Shown in pieces: positions 47,430 to 60,100 of a stretch of DNA of 64,000 nucleotides (its first letter is position 1; each line of letters begins with the position of its first letter). This DNA comes from Anthopleura xanthogrammica (taxonomy: Eukaryota; Cnidaria; Anthozoa; Actiniaria; Actiniidae). The stretch covers positions 2,678,197 to 2,742,196 of the forward strand of contig OZ025209.1 of NCBI GenBank assembly GCA_964019055.1, read 5' to 3'. The notes below the pieces were generated by a model. That model was not told the origin of the DNA. It ran no database searches and saw only the letters and a list, made by a program, of their open reading frames with translations. A program made the translations under genes and the position numbers.

Positions 47430-50400
47430 ATGGATAAGAAGCCGCTGCACAAAAACAACCAAGTCTACGTCCTAGAGCACGACACTGCAGAGTCAAAACG
47501 GCTGCTTGAAGATAAGGAAAGAAAGAAAAACTGGAAAAGATGGGGGCCGTACTTGTCTGAGAGACAGTGGGGGACAGTACGAGAAGACTACTCGGATGAT
47601 GGCTCGTGGTGAGTATGGAGTATGAAGAGGTCGTGTTGACAGATTATGGTATCAAATAGCTAGTGTATTTGATTCAGAGTTCATAATTGACATAAGAACA
47701 GGGTCAGGGCATATAATTTGAAATTACATAATATGTCAGCATTAAGCTTAAGGGAGGACAATCGAATACTTGGCTTAGTGGCTCGCAGAGGAACGATATT
47801 CAAATAATGGCATTTTGAATCAGTTTGTCGTAAAGGAAAAAAAGCAATAACAAGAAGGAAGCATGATAAGTGTAGCAGTGAATTGAGGTCTTGACATCGC
47901 TTGAATTAATCTACTGGGTAATCTAATTATAACCTATAGCTAAGTGGTCTTACATTTCATTATGGCCTTTATGAACTGCTACATGGACTGATATGGGGAG
48001 GGGGTTAGCATATGAAAATCATCTATTTGTAACCATACAAATATAGTTGCAGGAATATCTAATTAATCAGACTCTATTTTGTTAGGACACCTATAGGTGC
48101 ACCCACCCCTTCCTTATGTACGTGAAGCAGTTTTTATGGCTCTTTGAACAAACTTCACTAAATAACATTTAATCCTGCTTGCTTCACTACTAACTTCACT
48201 AGTTAATTTCCCTGGGGGGGGGGGGGGGGGAATAAATTAAGCTTAATATTAGTGATTATTCTTAGCATGCATTATGGATTGTTGTACACAGATTGTATGC
48301 AAATGTAAGAATTAAAATTCTATAACAATCCATAATAAAAAAAAGATCTTAGTTCAGACCCTGGGGGGACTCCCATATATAGAACGGTGAGGATACTTGT
48401 CAGAAATTTTTAAAATAACCCCAAAAAGGTATCAAAATTCTCTTTCTTGTAGTAATAACAGTACAATCACAATTTCCATCGCTAACTGGTACCAAATGAC
48501 TTAATTTTGCAGAATTAGTTTTTTGTTTGAACACCCTAAAAGGTACCAAATAATGAAAATTAACCCCTAATGGTATAAAGAGCATCCTTGCCCCTTTCAC
48601 ATCGGAGTCCCCCTGGGGTTCAGGCAACACTTAAATTTGACATAATATCAATATTTCTTTTTAGTTGGGATTATTTCTCACATGACCAGTCCAGATCAAG
48701 AGCATATCGTTGGGGAGAAGATGGTCTTCTTGGGATAACAGATCGCCAGTGCAGGTTATGTTTTGGTCTTGCTCTTTGGAATGAGAAGGATCCTATTTTG
48801 AAGGAAAGATTGTTTGGTTTGACTGGCAGTGAAGGTATATTAGTTATATTGTTTTTTTTTTTGTACATTTGATATTGCAATGGACAAATAAAGATGTTGT
48901 TGATTTTAAGATCTTTTAACAATCAACTTCCACTTAGGTTTGGTACAGCGTACTTCCTAAGTAACCTGGCTAAATACCATCTTAGACCTTGCTCGCTAAC
49001 ACCAGTACTAGTGCTGCCTAGTAACCTGAAGGTCGTGGGTTCAAATCTTGCCAGGAGCTCAGAATTCTTTCTTAGAAAATTAGCTTGTAACAAGCAAATA
49101 TTTACACCTTTAACCTGTGGGCTGTTATATGTCTGGGCACAACTAACTTAAAATTTAGCTTGTTAAGTTTTGCAAAGGGACAAGAGAAAGATGTGTTTAG
49201 AACCCTTTCTATGCATTTATAATATGCCTCAAATATTTTCTCATATTCTAGCCTCAATTCATCAAATTTACACATGCAAGTCTCCTCTTGTAACTATATG
49301 CCTGGTCCATCATAGGATGTAGGTGATATGACTTGAATGGTCATATTTTACATTTTGCATTTGATTTCATTTCCCAGGTAACCATGGTGAGGATGTGAAG
49401 GAGTGTTACTACTACCTTGATTCAACTCCAACCCACTCATACATGAAGGCATTATACAAATACCCACAGAACGAGTACCCTTACAGCTGGTTAGTGGAGG
49501 AGAACAAGAGGAGGTCCAGAAATGAACCAGAGTTTGAACTCACTGATACAGGTATTAAAAATCATTGATTTAGTATGTTCCAGAAATAATTATTAACACC
49601 ATGTAGGGGGTCGGTGGTAGCAACTGTAGCCCACCCCCTACCCCAATTCACCTTGCTTAGCCCCCCACCTGATTAAAAGTCTTTGGCTCGGTGGTCCCTT
49701 AGGGAATCAATGGTAGTGTAGTGTTAGTGCAGTCACCTCTAATCTCTGGGGTCTTGGGTTCTATTCCTGGATCTGGCATCACATTTGAGTAGAGTTTGTT
49801 AGGTCTCTACCATATGATTTGAGGGCTTTTCTCCTGGTTCTCTGGTCTTCCTACCTCTGCAAAACCTAGCATGCTATATTCCAATTCATTCTGTGAATTA
49901 TCCATGCCCTGACTTTGATCAGAGGTTGAGGTCGTTACAGGGTTTCAATAAAATTTGAAGATTTTTTAAAATATTAATTTCAAGTGCACTAATGTTGATA
50001 ATGTCTGTCTGTCTGTCTTCATATGTAGGTGCGTTCAAAGATGGTCGCTACTGGGATGTGATGACAGAATATGCCAAGAACACTCCCAATGACATCTTAA
50101 TCAATATCACAGTAACAAACCATGGCCCAGAAAAAGCCAAACTTCATGTCTTACCAACATTGTGGTTTCGAAACACCTGGATCTGGGGGTGTAAGCACGA
50201 AGGATGTTCACAGAAAGCAAAGATCAAGGAGACCAATACCTGTACTGCTGAATGTTGGCAAGAAACTTTGGGAAAGTATGTGTTTGTTGCTGATGTTGGA
50301 CAAGATGGTAAACCAGTTGATATGCTGTTTACTGAGAATGAGACTAATTCTGAGGTATGTCTTGTTTTTTTTATGTTGATGGTTATGATGATATTGGTGG

Positions 50401-53400
50401 TGGTAGTGGTGATGATGAAGATGATGGTATGATAAAGCTGATGACAGTGATAATGATGGTGATGATGATGTTGAAGGTGTTGACAAGCTAGCAAGGTGAC
50501 CAAGTAGGTAGTAGTTGATGACAGTGATGATGATGGTGATGATGATGATGATGATGTTGAAAGTGACGACAAGCATGCAAGATGACTGAGGAGGTAGTAG
50601 TTGATGATAGTGATAATGATGATGATGATGATGTTGAATGTAATGACAAGTGTGTAACTGGCTAAGTACACTCTGCTTGGTACTATATATACAAATACTC
50701 TCTATTCTGCAGCTTCTATTTAACTTCCCATCGTACACCAAATACACCAAGGATGCATTCCACCGGTACATCATTCAAGGACAAAAAGATGCTGTCAGCA
50801 ATAAAAAACATGGGACCAAGGTTGCACCATATTATGTGGTAGAGGTCCCTTCTGGGGGACAGTGCACACTGAGATGTCGTCTTATGGCCCTAGATGAGGC
50901 CGTGAAGGACCCTTTTTCTGAGCGCTCTTTTGGGGCTGTACTGGAACGAAGGAAGAAGGAGGCTGATGAATTTTACAAGATCATTATTCCATGTAAGAAT
51001 ACACGTTGAACTACTTTAATTTAAACTGGATTATCATCTTGTTGTATTGGTTTGTAGTTTTAGTGTTTCTGATGTTCTGGATCTAGGATTTTGATTTGAG
51101 GGAAAGAACTCATCCCAGAACCAATGTCAATTTTGGCACACTCTGAGATGCTATTTCCCACACTTTTGAGGAAATCCTTTACAGGTTCTCAGGCACTCAA
51201 TGTCTGTCACCTGAACCACCTCAGATATAGTGGTTGACCCATGGTGAGATAAGGAGAGACTAGCATGAATCTGAAAACCATTGATGGTTTGTATTAGATG
51301 CATGCAAGCAAAGTAGAGACTAGCTTGCTTACTTGCTTGACCTTACTGACATCAAGGGAGGCATCAGCCATTTCCCACTAGGAGTAATCTTGAAGTGTTC
51401 TGAGGTGGTACAAAGTTTTTTTAATCCTTTTGTGCATTTGAATGATTTAACTGAATCAGATTCACCACTTTTCTATCCTCATGTTTCAGCCTCGTCCAAA
51501 GAACAATCTCTCGTTAGCCGCCAGGCCTATGCAGGTTTGCTATGGACCAAACAGTTTTATCACTACATCATCAATGACTGGCTAGAGGGTGATCCAGAGA
51601 TGATGAAGCCACCAGATTCCAGAATGTCAGGGAGAAATTCAAACCCTGAATGGAGACACTTGTTTAACAGAGATGTTGTGTCCATGCCAGACAAGTGGGA
51701 GTACCCTTGGGTGAGTTTTGGTTTAGGGAAGTTACTTTCTCAAAAATAATACAGCTCTACTTTTCCAATAATTTCAATTGGAGGGGTTGTGCATTTATTT
51801 ATAGCAATTCATCATAGCGTACCCGATTCCTGTCTATCCATATGGTTTGCCCAGTTTCAGAGTAGCAGATTAGCACCTAGTTTTTGTGTCTGTGCAAGAA
51901 GAATGAAATTGTCATGTTTTTTTCTTCTTCAGTACGCCACATGGGACTTGGCCTTCCACATGCTGCCCATGGGGAGAATCGATCCAGAGTTCGCAAAGAA
52001 TCAGCTGATGTTGTTTCTACGTGAGTGGTACATGGCTCCAAATGGTCAGATGCCGGCCTATGAATTTGCTCTCAGTGACGTCAACCCTCCTGTCCATGCT
52101 ATGGCATGCCACTTTGTTTACAAGATGACAGGAAGTAAGGGACATAGAGATGAGCTATTCCTGGCCAGATGTTTCCAGAAGCTGTTACTCAACTTTACCT
52201 GGTACGCAAGGCTTTTATTTGTGTTACCCAATCAGAAACATGATTAAATTTGTTAAAATCTGATGTGAAATAAGTAATGTAATTTATAATGGTAATAGAA
52301 CTGAGTTGAGTGCAATTTGGGCTGAAATCGCAAGAGTGATTACAAAATTGCACGACCGCGCAGCGGGAGTGCAATTTGTTAATCACGAGTGTGATTTCTG
52401 CTCAAAATTGCAAGACACTCAGTTCTATTACCTATTAATCATTTCCATTTTGAAACTTAATATATTAAAATACTCAACAGTAACTGTTATATGTAGCTTC
52501 AAAAGTGATTGTTTGACAAAATGATGCAATTAATGATACAAAATAGTGCAATTAATGCTTAAATTGCACACTTTGTAGCCAATCAGATTGCAGGATTTGC
52601 TAATGATTTCAAAATGGATATGATTAATAATGTAATCTGTTATTTCTGTCAGGTGGGTTAACAGGAAGGACCCAACAGGCAACAATCTTTTTGGTGGAGG
52701 ATTTCTTGGCTTGGATAACATAGGTAAACAATGTGTTCATTAATACTGACAGGGCTTGTAGAGGCTTTGCACCATCACAAAAAGTCATGATGGAAGCAAT
52801 GACAGGAGGCAGGCAGGAACAATAGAATCTGATCTTCTCTCATTTACATGAGAAAGAATTCAGTTTCCAAGGGGAAAAAGACTATTGTTGTGCCTCCTGT
52901 CATGGCTGCCATCACCTGATGGTGTGTAGCCATTATTATCAGCTCAGTTTTAATGGTTTGGGATACCTGTGGTAGTACAATCACTTGTCTCAGAGTACAG
53001 TTGGATCTCTCCCTTGATTCAAGGGTTTCTCCCAGGGTCACAGTAATATGAACATGAGCCTATATATGTTGTAAGTTGGTATAATTTTTGACATTGATTT
53101 TCAGGGATCTTTGACAGATCGAAGGACCTTCCAGTACAAGGCACCCTTATGCAGGTAAAGACACAGTCATTCATTGTAAAGGGTTGTAATCAGTGATTGT
53201 GGCCAAGGTTGTTAAAGGAAATGGCATGAATGGCATTCTATTGTGTTGGGCTACCTGTGTTATTTGATTATATGGGGTGGAGTGGGGTGTCATGTCATTG
53301 ATATCCCTTATATCATATTACGGTCCGATGGTAACGCATGGATGGTTTCTGTTGTGTTGGGTTGCCTGTGTTATTTGATTATATGGGGTGGGGTGGGGTG

Positions 53401-55611
53401 GGATGTCACATCACTGATATTCCTTATATCGTATTATAGGCCGATGGTACCGCATGGATGGCCTTCTACTGTGCTGTAATGCTTGGTATTTCCCTAGACC
53501 TCGCTGTACACGACCCTTCCTATGAAGACATGGCGTCCAAGTTTTTTGAACACTTCACTCAAATCTCCGATGCGATGAATACAATGGGTGATGGGTTAGG
53601 CTTGTGGGATGAGGAGGATGGCTTTTACTATGATCATCTTATTTGTCCAACATCAAAGAAAAGTAAGCCTCTGCGCGTGCGCTCCATGGTGGGGATCGTT
53701 CCTCTCTTTTCTTGTCTTGTTCTTGAAGACGAATTTGTTCAGAAACTGCCTGGCTTTAAGAAGCGACTAGACTGGTTTTTGAAGTACAGGAAAGACTTGG
53801 CGTCTCAGGTAAAGTTTGAACTGTAAACGTATTGTAGAAATAATCTAAATTCAGTGCCAAAATATGATTTTTTGTGGTTACTACGCATTTTATGGGACAG
53901 ATATTTCCACATTTTGAACTTCTTTTCGATAAGTTTCTCCTTTTTGTTTGAGTTAGATCAATACTGTGAGTATTCCTCAAGAATGTAGAAACATCCCGCC
54001 CAAAATAAAAAGTCGATTTTTGGTACCTTGATTTTTAATCTTTTATACATTTTGCTTTTCGTTTCATTCCAGGTATCCTACATGGACGCCCAAGGAGAGA
54101 GCAAATACCATCATTTACTGGCAATTCCTACAAAAGCCCAGCTTGTTAGAGTGCTCAAGTACGTACTAGATGAGAATGAATTCCTCTCACCGTACGGCAT
54201 TCGTTCCCTATCCCTCTATCACAAGGACAACCCATACAGACTTAAAGTGGGCGACGAAGAATACAGCGTGGAATATGTACCAGGGGAGTCTAATACCTTT
54301 ATGTTCGGAGGCAATAGCAACTGGAGGGGTCCAATATGGCTGTGCAGTAAGTATATGATTTGCTAACTTGACTTCTCGTTGGAGAGCAGGGAGTGAATAC
54401 TCCAGTCTCGAGTCCGCAAAGGCTTGTATTTATGCGGCTGTCGACGCTGGAATTGGAATTTAGAATTTTATTTCTGCGGATGAAGAAAAACCGGAGAACC
54501 CGGAAAAAACTCTCGAAGCCGCACAGGAGAGAAAAACAAACAACTCTACTCACATATGACGGTGGGTCCCTAGGGATCGAACCCATGACCACAGCGCACA
54601 TCACCCGTGATTCCCATCCGTGCTTACAACTCTCAATGAAACTAGAGTCAAGCCTTATGTTTACACTTTTACATAATCATGATTAATAAAACGGAGATTG
54701 CGCTAGAAATCTCTGGGTTATGCAACCCGTGAGATTTTTAACTGGTGTTCAAAGAATGCTTTCAGGTTTCCTATCCCTGACCTTGCATTTTTTCTTTTTC
54801 TAGTGAATGCTATTCTTGTCGAGTGCCTAGAACGTTATGACTATTTCTACGGTGAAAGTCTAAAAGTCGAGTGCCCGACAGGCTCGGGTAATCTGATGCG
54901 ACTGCGTGACGTAGCAAATGAGCTTTCTCGTCGTCTGACGTCATTATTTCTACCTGATGAGAACGGTAAACGACCTTGCCATGGTAACGAGCAGCAGTAT
55001 GCTGATGATGCAAACTGGAACCAGTTAGTCCTGTTTTACGAGTATTTCCATCCCGAAACTGGACGAGGGTGTGGCGCGAGGTAAGAAAACACAAAACGAG
55101 ATTTGTAACCAGAGTCAGTAAAAGTTTTCGTTCCATGTCTTTCGACAAGGCGCGGGCCGTGCCGTAAGTTGTTCATAGTCACACGAAAACTACTCTACCT
55201 TAACGTTGCCGTCACGGTTACGGCACAGCAGGTCCGTACCATAGTCAAGAAATGGACCCACTTTTCACTAACTGATTAATTCATATCGCAAAAATAAAAG
55301 GAAAACAGCGCGTGCACACAAAATACGAAGAATACTGATATCTTTACGATTCTTACCAGTCTCCTTCCACTACTCGTTTCGTCCTCGGCGCGCCGCATTG
55401 ATAAAAGTGGGTCCAGCTCTAGTCTGTACCACAGTCAGTTCATATGGATGTGTCAGTAACTTTTGAGTACAGTTGAGTTTTCTTCTGTATCTGCGCCATT
55501 GATAACAAGTATCTTTTTCTGATTCTATCCTCATATGTATTTTGTTGCAGCCACCAAACAGGATGGACAGCTGTTGTTACTTGTCTCTTGGATAAGATAG
55601 TCAAACAATAG
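47430..55611 (+). CDS. GH63-like glycosidase, YMR196W-type, copy C
   Basis: Best-preserved compact member of the three-gene cluster. Thirteen exons join in frame to 906 residues: 47430-47608, 48665-48834, 49378-49551, 50029-50354, 50713-50992, 51490-51710, 51933-52201, 52653-52723, 53105-53154, 53440-53808, 54073-54346, 54804-55080, 55551-55611. Motifs: [17 protein letters not shown] (about 37-53), [45 protein letters not shown], candidate acid D455 in [79 protein letters not shown] (774-792), and candidate base E874 in [20 protein letters not shown]. In GH63 structures an Asp acid and a Glu base fill these roles; the assignment here is by motif position. The N-terminus ([11 protein letters not shown]) is hydrophilic, so a cytosolic enzyme is expected, unlike ER glucosidase I. 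The substrate is not deducible; an alpha-glucoside is the family-based guess. Confidence 0.92.
48358..48612 (+). repeat. Interspersed repeat, ttaggggttaattttcat family, copy 2
   Basis: Ends cctggggggactcccatata and catcggagtccccctggggt, i.e. inverted termini. The interior contains aatgaaaattaacccctaat. Copy C intron 1, ending about 50 bases before exon 2. Confidence 0.65.
49692..49935 (+). repeat. tRNA-derived SINE-like copy, plus strand
   Basis: tagtgtagtgttagtgcagt (weak box A), cttgggttctattcctgg (box B-like), then ggcttttctcctggttctct and the end ctatattccaattcattc, which resembles the tails of the other SINE copies. Copy C intron 3. Confidence 0.55.
50375..50640 (+). repeat. GAT/GATGATG microsatellite (copy C intron 4)
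   Basis: Imperfect (GAT)n with two longer units containing gttgaaggtgttgacaagct and gttgaaagtgacgacaagca. It accounts for the histidine/isoleucine-rich frames on the minus strand. Confidence 0.85.
52766..52935. repeat. Palindromic element, TTTGCACCATCAC family, copy 2
   Basis: Ends gtagaggctttgcaccatca and catcacctgatggtgtgtag. The interior arms gacaggaggcaggcaggaac and tgcctcctgtcatggctgcc mirror each other. Copy C intron 8. Confidence 0.65.
53236..53460 (+). repeat. Intron 9/exon 10 junction repeat of copy C
   Basis: The same repeat as at 41968-42250. One decoy junction near 53324 reads attacgg instead of attacag, so that acceptor is destroyed. The genuine acceptor is at 53438-53439. Confidence 0.8.
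54435..54630 (-). repeat. tRNA-derived SINE copy
   Basis: Minus strand: catgggttcgatccctaggg is a near-canonical box B. The tail carries ccgggttctccggtttttct and aaattccaattcc. Copy C intron 11. Confidence 0.7.
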
Positions 55612-57115
55612 CCACTGAGTCTGGCAGGACTGTTGCATATTTCTTAAATCAACACTAAATATTTACTGGAACTATGTACAGGAGATCGAATCTTTCGCAC
55701 ACTCATATTTTGTCAATAACATGTATTCCAATTTACAGCGCACAGCTGGTACACGTTGCTAAACTTTGTGTACTAGTGTACCTTGACTAGATTGATTAGA
55801 TCAGTCATTGTAACTAAATAAAACTGGCCTTAATTTAACCGGTGGAAATACAAGCAACTTTAGTGTTGCGCAATATTTTTGCGTTGCAAGTTGCAGTGTT
55901 CATTTTGCGCGTATATTACCACCCTGTACAACAACAAAATTTTGTTGTGCGACTTTGCTGCAAGTAGAAGCTAATCAGTCTGAAGTCTACGAAATTTTCA
56001 CTTTTGGAATCCAGGATTCACCTCGAGGAATCAAGAATTCAGCTTCAGATATTCTGGCGAAATTCCGACTGGGCATAAAGCCCCACAAATGCCGTAAAGG
56101 CGTTTTCGTGTAAAAATCTCGTAAAAAATAATTCATTGTCCACTCTAATGCGTTATCAGTACATCTTGTTCCACGAACTAAAGTCGCAACTTTTCCTTTG
56201 CAATTTGCCGCGCAACAAAATTTGCTACAGAGCGAATCGGTTGCCAATATTACCATTGCATACTCAGCACATTCTCTTTGTTGCGAAGGTTGGAGGTATC
56301 TTGTAGGAAAAATATTGTCCGGAGAAAATCTTTGAATAAAAAAGCTGCAAACTTCAGTTCAAATCTCGAATCAAATATTTTTAAAGCAACATTCTGGGTA
56401 TCGCAATTTTTATAACCGGATTTTTGTAATGAATCCTGGTATGAATAAATGTTTAGGATAATCACGTACGTGTCTCTATTTTGTTTCGTCCGAACGGTCT
56501 TAGATTAGACCTTTACTGTTAAATATGAGTTAACCACGGACAGAATATAGAATATGAAAGAGTGAAAAAAAAAAAAAAAAAAAAATTTAGCTTATCGCAT
56601 TTGTAAATTTTTAAAGTCCTTGTGATATTCCTTTCTGTGTGTGTGATTTGTGTAAATGCATGTCAGTAATTAGTTAAAATAAAAAATACTAATAAAAAAA
56701 AAGAACGGTCTTGTACTCCAGAAACAAACATGAAAGAAACAAAGAACGAACGAACGAACGAAAGGAAGGAAGAAAAAGTGAGAGAAAGAAGGAACGAAAA
56801 AAAGAGCATAGAAAAAGGAAATCTTGAAAGAAAGAAAGAATGAACGAAAGAATGAATAAGAAAGAAAGAGAGAAAAAGGAAGGAAGGAAGGAAAAAATGG
56901 CGGAAATCCGGCGAAGGGGAGTAGAAAAGGCCCCTCCCCTCCCCAAATCCGGTAATGATTTTACCGGAAGTGCGTCTCACTTCCGCTTGGTGCTACCATC
57001 AGAACGAGGCAATACCAATGTGCCTGCGTAAAAAAGTCAAAGTTTCCCCTCTTCTCGTCTTCAAACACAACTTTTGCTGTTCGTTTTTTGAGTTTTTTGG
57101 TTCCCACCTAACAAG
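55612..57115. other. Intergenic region between copy C and UBE2G1
   Basis: Contains the copy C polyadenylation signal, a GCAACA palindromic repeat (about 55850-56250, like 9160-9411), a 20-base poly-A near 56565 and a purine-rich GAAA/GGAA stretch (56730-56900). The latter makes phenylalanine/serine-rich frames on the minus strand. The UBE2G1 promoter is presumably at about 56900-57115; no TATA box is evident. Confidence 0.6.
55817..55822 (+). terminator. Polyadenylation signal of copy C
   Basis: AATAAA about 205 bases after the copy C stop codon. This is a typical position, and it is the first canonical signal downstream. Confidence 0.55.
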
Positions 57116-60100
57116 ATGGGCTCCGTAGATCAAGCTGCACTTATCCTAAAGAGACAGCTTCGAGGTTTGTGACGATATTAGGCGTTTTTCTATGTTATTT
57201 TTACTTATTTTTGGTCGAAGACTATTCATGCTCACCAGCCATCATGAGTGCTAATATGGCGTCATACTTTCCTTCTCCTTCAGATCTCAATAGAGATCCA
57301 AGCGAAATGTTCTCAGCTGGTTTAATATCCGACGATGATGTTTATAAATGGGAAGTAATTATAGTAGGACCTGCAGATACTTTCTAGTAAGTCAAAAACT
57401 ATCGTAATTGTTTAGCATTCGAGGCTGTAGTGTGGCCTTTGTTCAATGATCTTGTTCTAACGTGGAGCTAAATACATCTAATACTTCTTCAGCTAACAGT
57501 ATTTTTTCTATATTTGTTATTATAGTGAAGGAGGCCTTTTCAAGGCTCATTTGTACTTCCCTAAAGAGTATCCCCAACGTCCACCGAAGATGAAGTTCGT
57601 ATCTGAGATATGGCACCCAAATGGTATGAAGTTTTATTTTTTTCTTCTCTAGTTCAATCCATCTCTCTGCTTCAACTTACTCAAAATCCTTTCGATCTGT
57701 AGAATAAATTCACAGCCCTACAGATTATAGATAAATATATGAGTCTTTGGGTCACGTATATCCAATCGACAAACTCAAAAACGTCAAAAAGAGAAACCTT
57801 ATTTTGAGTTTATTTAAAGGAAAAAAAAAATTTCATGAAAGCACGTCCATTCACTTGTCCAACTTGAAAACACTTTATTTGCTTCTGATCAAAATTATAA
57901 ATCACTATCATTCCTTTTATTCTTGGCGAAGAATGAAAGTAAATCCATTGCCGTACCAGACAAAGTTTTTTTATTTGTAAATGTTTTTACGTGATGTATT
58001 AGATTAATGACCTTAAACAAGAAATGCAGTGCGATACAGTGCATCCTTTGTTGGTCATGAATATTAATTTTTGTCAAATTGGACACTCAAAATTAAAGCG
58101 AGAAAAAACGTAACCATGTAAAGATTTTTTTAAAAAGGTCATAATTATCTAAAAATAACTTTCGTACGTTTTATTGTTTTCTAGCTTTTTCTTTTCTTTT
58201 GGATTATTCGAATTCTGATATTTATATAGTTTCAGTAATCTCCCTCTAAAGAAAGCCAACATTTTCTATAAATAATAATGCTCTAGGATTACAAGAATGA
58301 ACTTAACTTTAAGGCCTAGTTCACACTAGCGACATAAGCATAAGCATATGTTTCTTCGGTTCACATGAGGGACATAAGGACATAAGCATTTATAAGCATA
58401 ATAGAATGGAAAAGTTTCCACTTCTTATGCTCATGTTATTTTGTTGCTAGTGTGAACCAGGCCTGATCTTATTTATAGCCATTATATTCTACCCCCTCTC
58501 CCCATGGGATTTATATTTTAAACTTTTGACTATACCCTTCCTTTTGGAGATTCACAAGTGATGTAGCTGGACACTAAAATTATAAAAAATTGACTTTCAA
58601 AATCTGTTGGTTTTTCTTCAAAAACCTTGATGGCATTTGTTTACAGATTAATGAAAGTATACTGCATTGGAAAAAAAGAGTGGCAGTTTGATAGTCAAAA
58701 AGGATTTCACAAAATCTTCGTTATGTCGGAAGTTACATAGAATAATTTTTTTTGACATGAAATTCAGTTTACTGATGTCAGACTGCTGTCCTCTTGCCAA
58801 AAATATCTGTTCTTTATCAATTCATAAAGCTACACTGTAATTATAATTGTTGTAATTATATATATTTGTTGTAATTATATATATTTCCTTCTATACATTT
58901 CCTTCGAAATCTATAATTTTCCATTTGACCCTGCCATTTAGCTCGACTAGCCCTGCTATTTCTAAATGGCTGGCGCCCATCTATTTATATGATATTATCT
59001 TTTTAAATTTTGTTATATAGCAAAATAAGGAGTGCCAATAAAGATGTTTGTTTGTTTGTTACACTGCTCTAAATGGTTAAGTTCCAAGTTATTTTCAGAC
59101 AAGATATTTTGGAGGTGTAGGCTAGATTGTTGTAGAGAAAGTCCCAGAGCTTGAAATTTCTTGCTCAGATTTTGTTTTATGGAACCATTTAAATGCTCAT
59201 GACTTTTCTGTTATCTCAATATAGATAAGAATATAATTTTTCTCACATTCTCGACATGTTATGTACATGAAAATGAAAAAAAAAAGATAAACACATGACT
59301 CATCGTGACTTAAGGCCTCCCACTTCATAGCCCACTTCCAAGATATGCTTCACTTGTCAAACACAAAGGTTTCAATGTAAGGCTTTGTGCATAATGCTCA
59401 GTGATCTGTGACATGTACAGGAGAAAAGAAAGAAAATTAATTTAGCAAGGAGCCTCATACTGAAACCTTTGTGCTTTACAATTAACGAAGCATATCTTGT
59501 AAGTGTCTACTAGTCTACTCCCTACATTTGAAGGCAGGGCTCAAAATAATGGTCAAATGGTCAAAGTCTGGCCAAATTTGGTACTTGACTGGTCAAATAT
59601 GGTTTTGAACGGACATGTTGACTGGTCATATTTGAAATAAAATAAAAAATATCATATGCGTATCTTGACTGGCATATGACTGGCCTTATTTTGAGCCCTG
59701 GAAAGGGTCTTAGATCTGAAACAGAGGTGATTATTTAAAATTAATAATACCCTTTTTCCTCCTCAGTACATGAAGATGGTGAGGTTTGTATCTCAATTCT
59801 GCATGAGCCAGGAGAGGATAAATATGGTTATGAAGATGCCAGTGAGCGCTGGCTGCCAATACATTCAGTAGAATCTATTCTGATGAGTGTCATATCCATG
59901 TTGGCTGACCCAAATGATGAATCACCTGCTAATGTTGACGCAGCTGTAAGTACATGTGGTTTTGATGCTTGATTCAGTCAATAAGTTACTAGGGCTGCAT
60001 TCATAATGTATGACAGGGGGGGCAGGCGAAATCTTTAAACGACAAAAAAAATTATCCCCCCATGCAGTCCCCCCAAAAATAGTTACATCCCCCCAGGCAA

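Noticed and set aside
48961..49080. Possible tRNA gene with a ggtcgtgggttcaaatcttg box B
   Set aside because: No acceptor stem or cloverleaf could be folded around it; more likely a tRNA-derived repeat fragment.
50144..50774. Histidine-rich minus-strand frames
   Set aside because: They are antisense to the copy C exon 4 and the GAT microsatellite.
56663..56980. Phe/Ser-rich minus-strand frame of 105 codons
   Set aside because: It is antisense to a GAAA/GGAA purine-rich stretch; low complexity.
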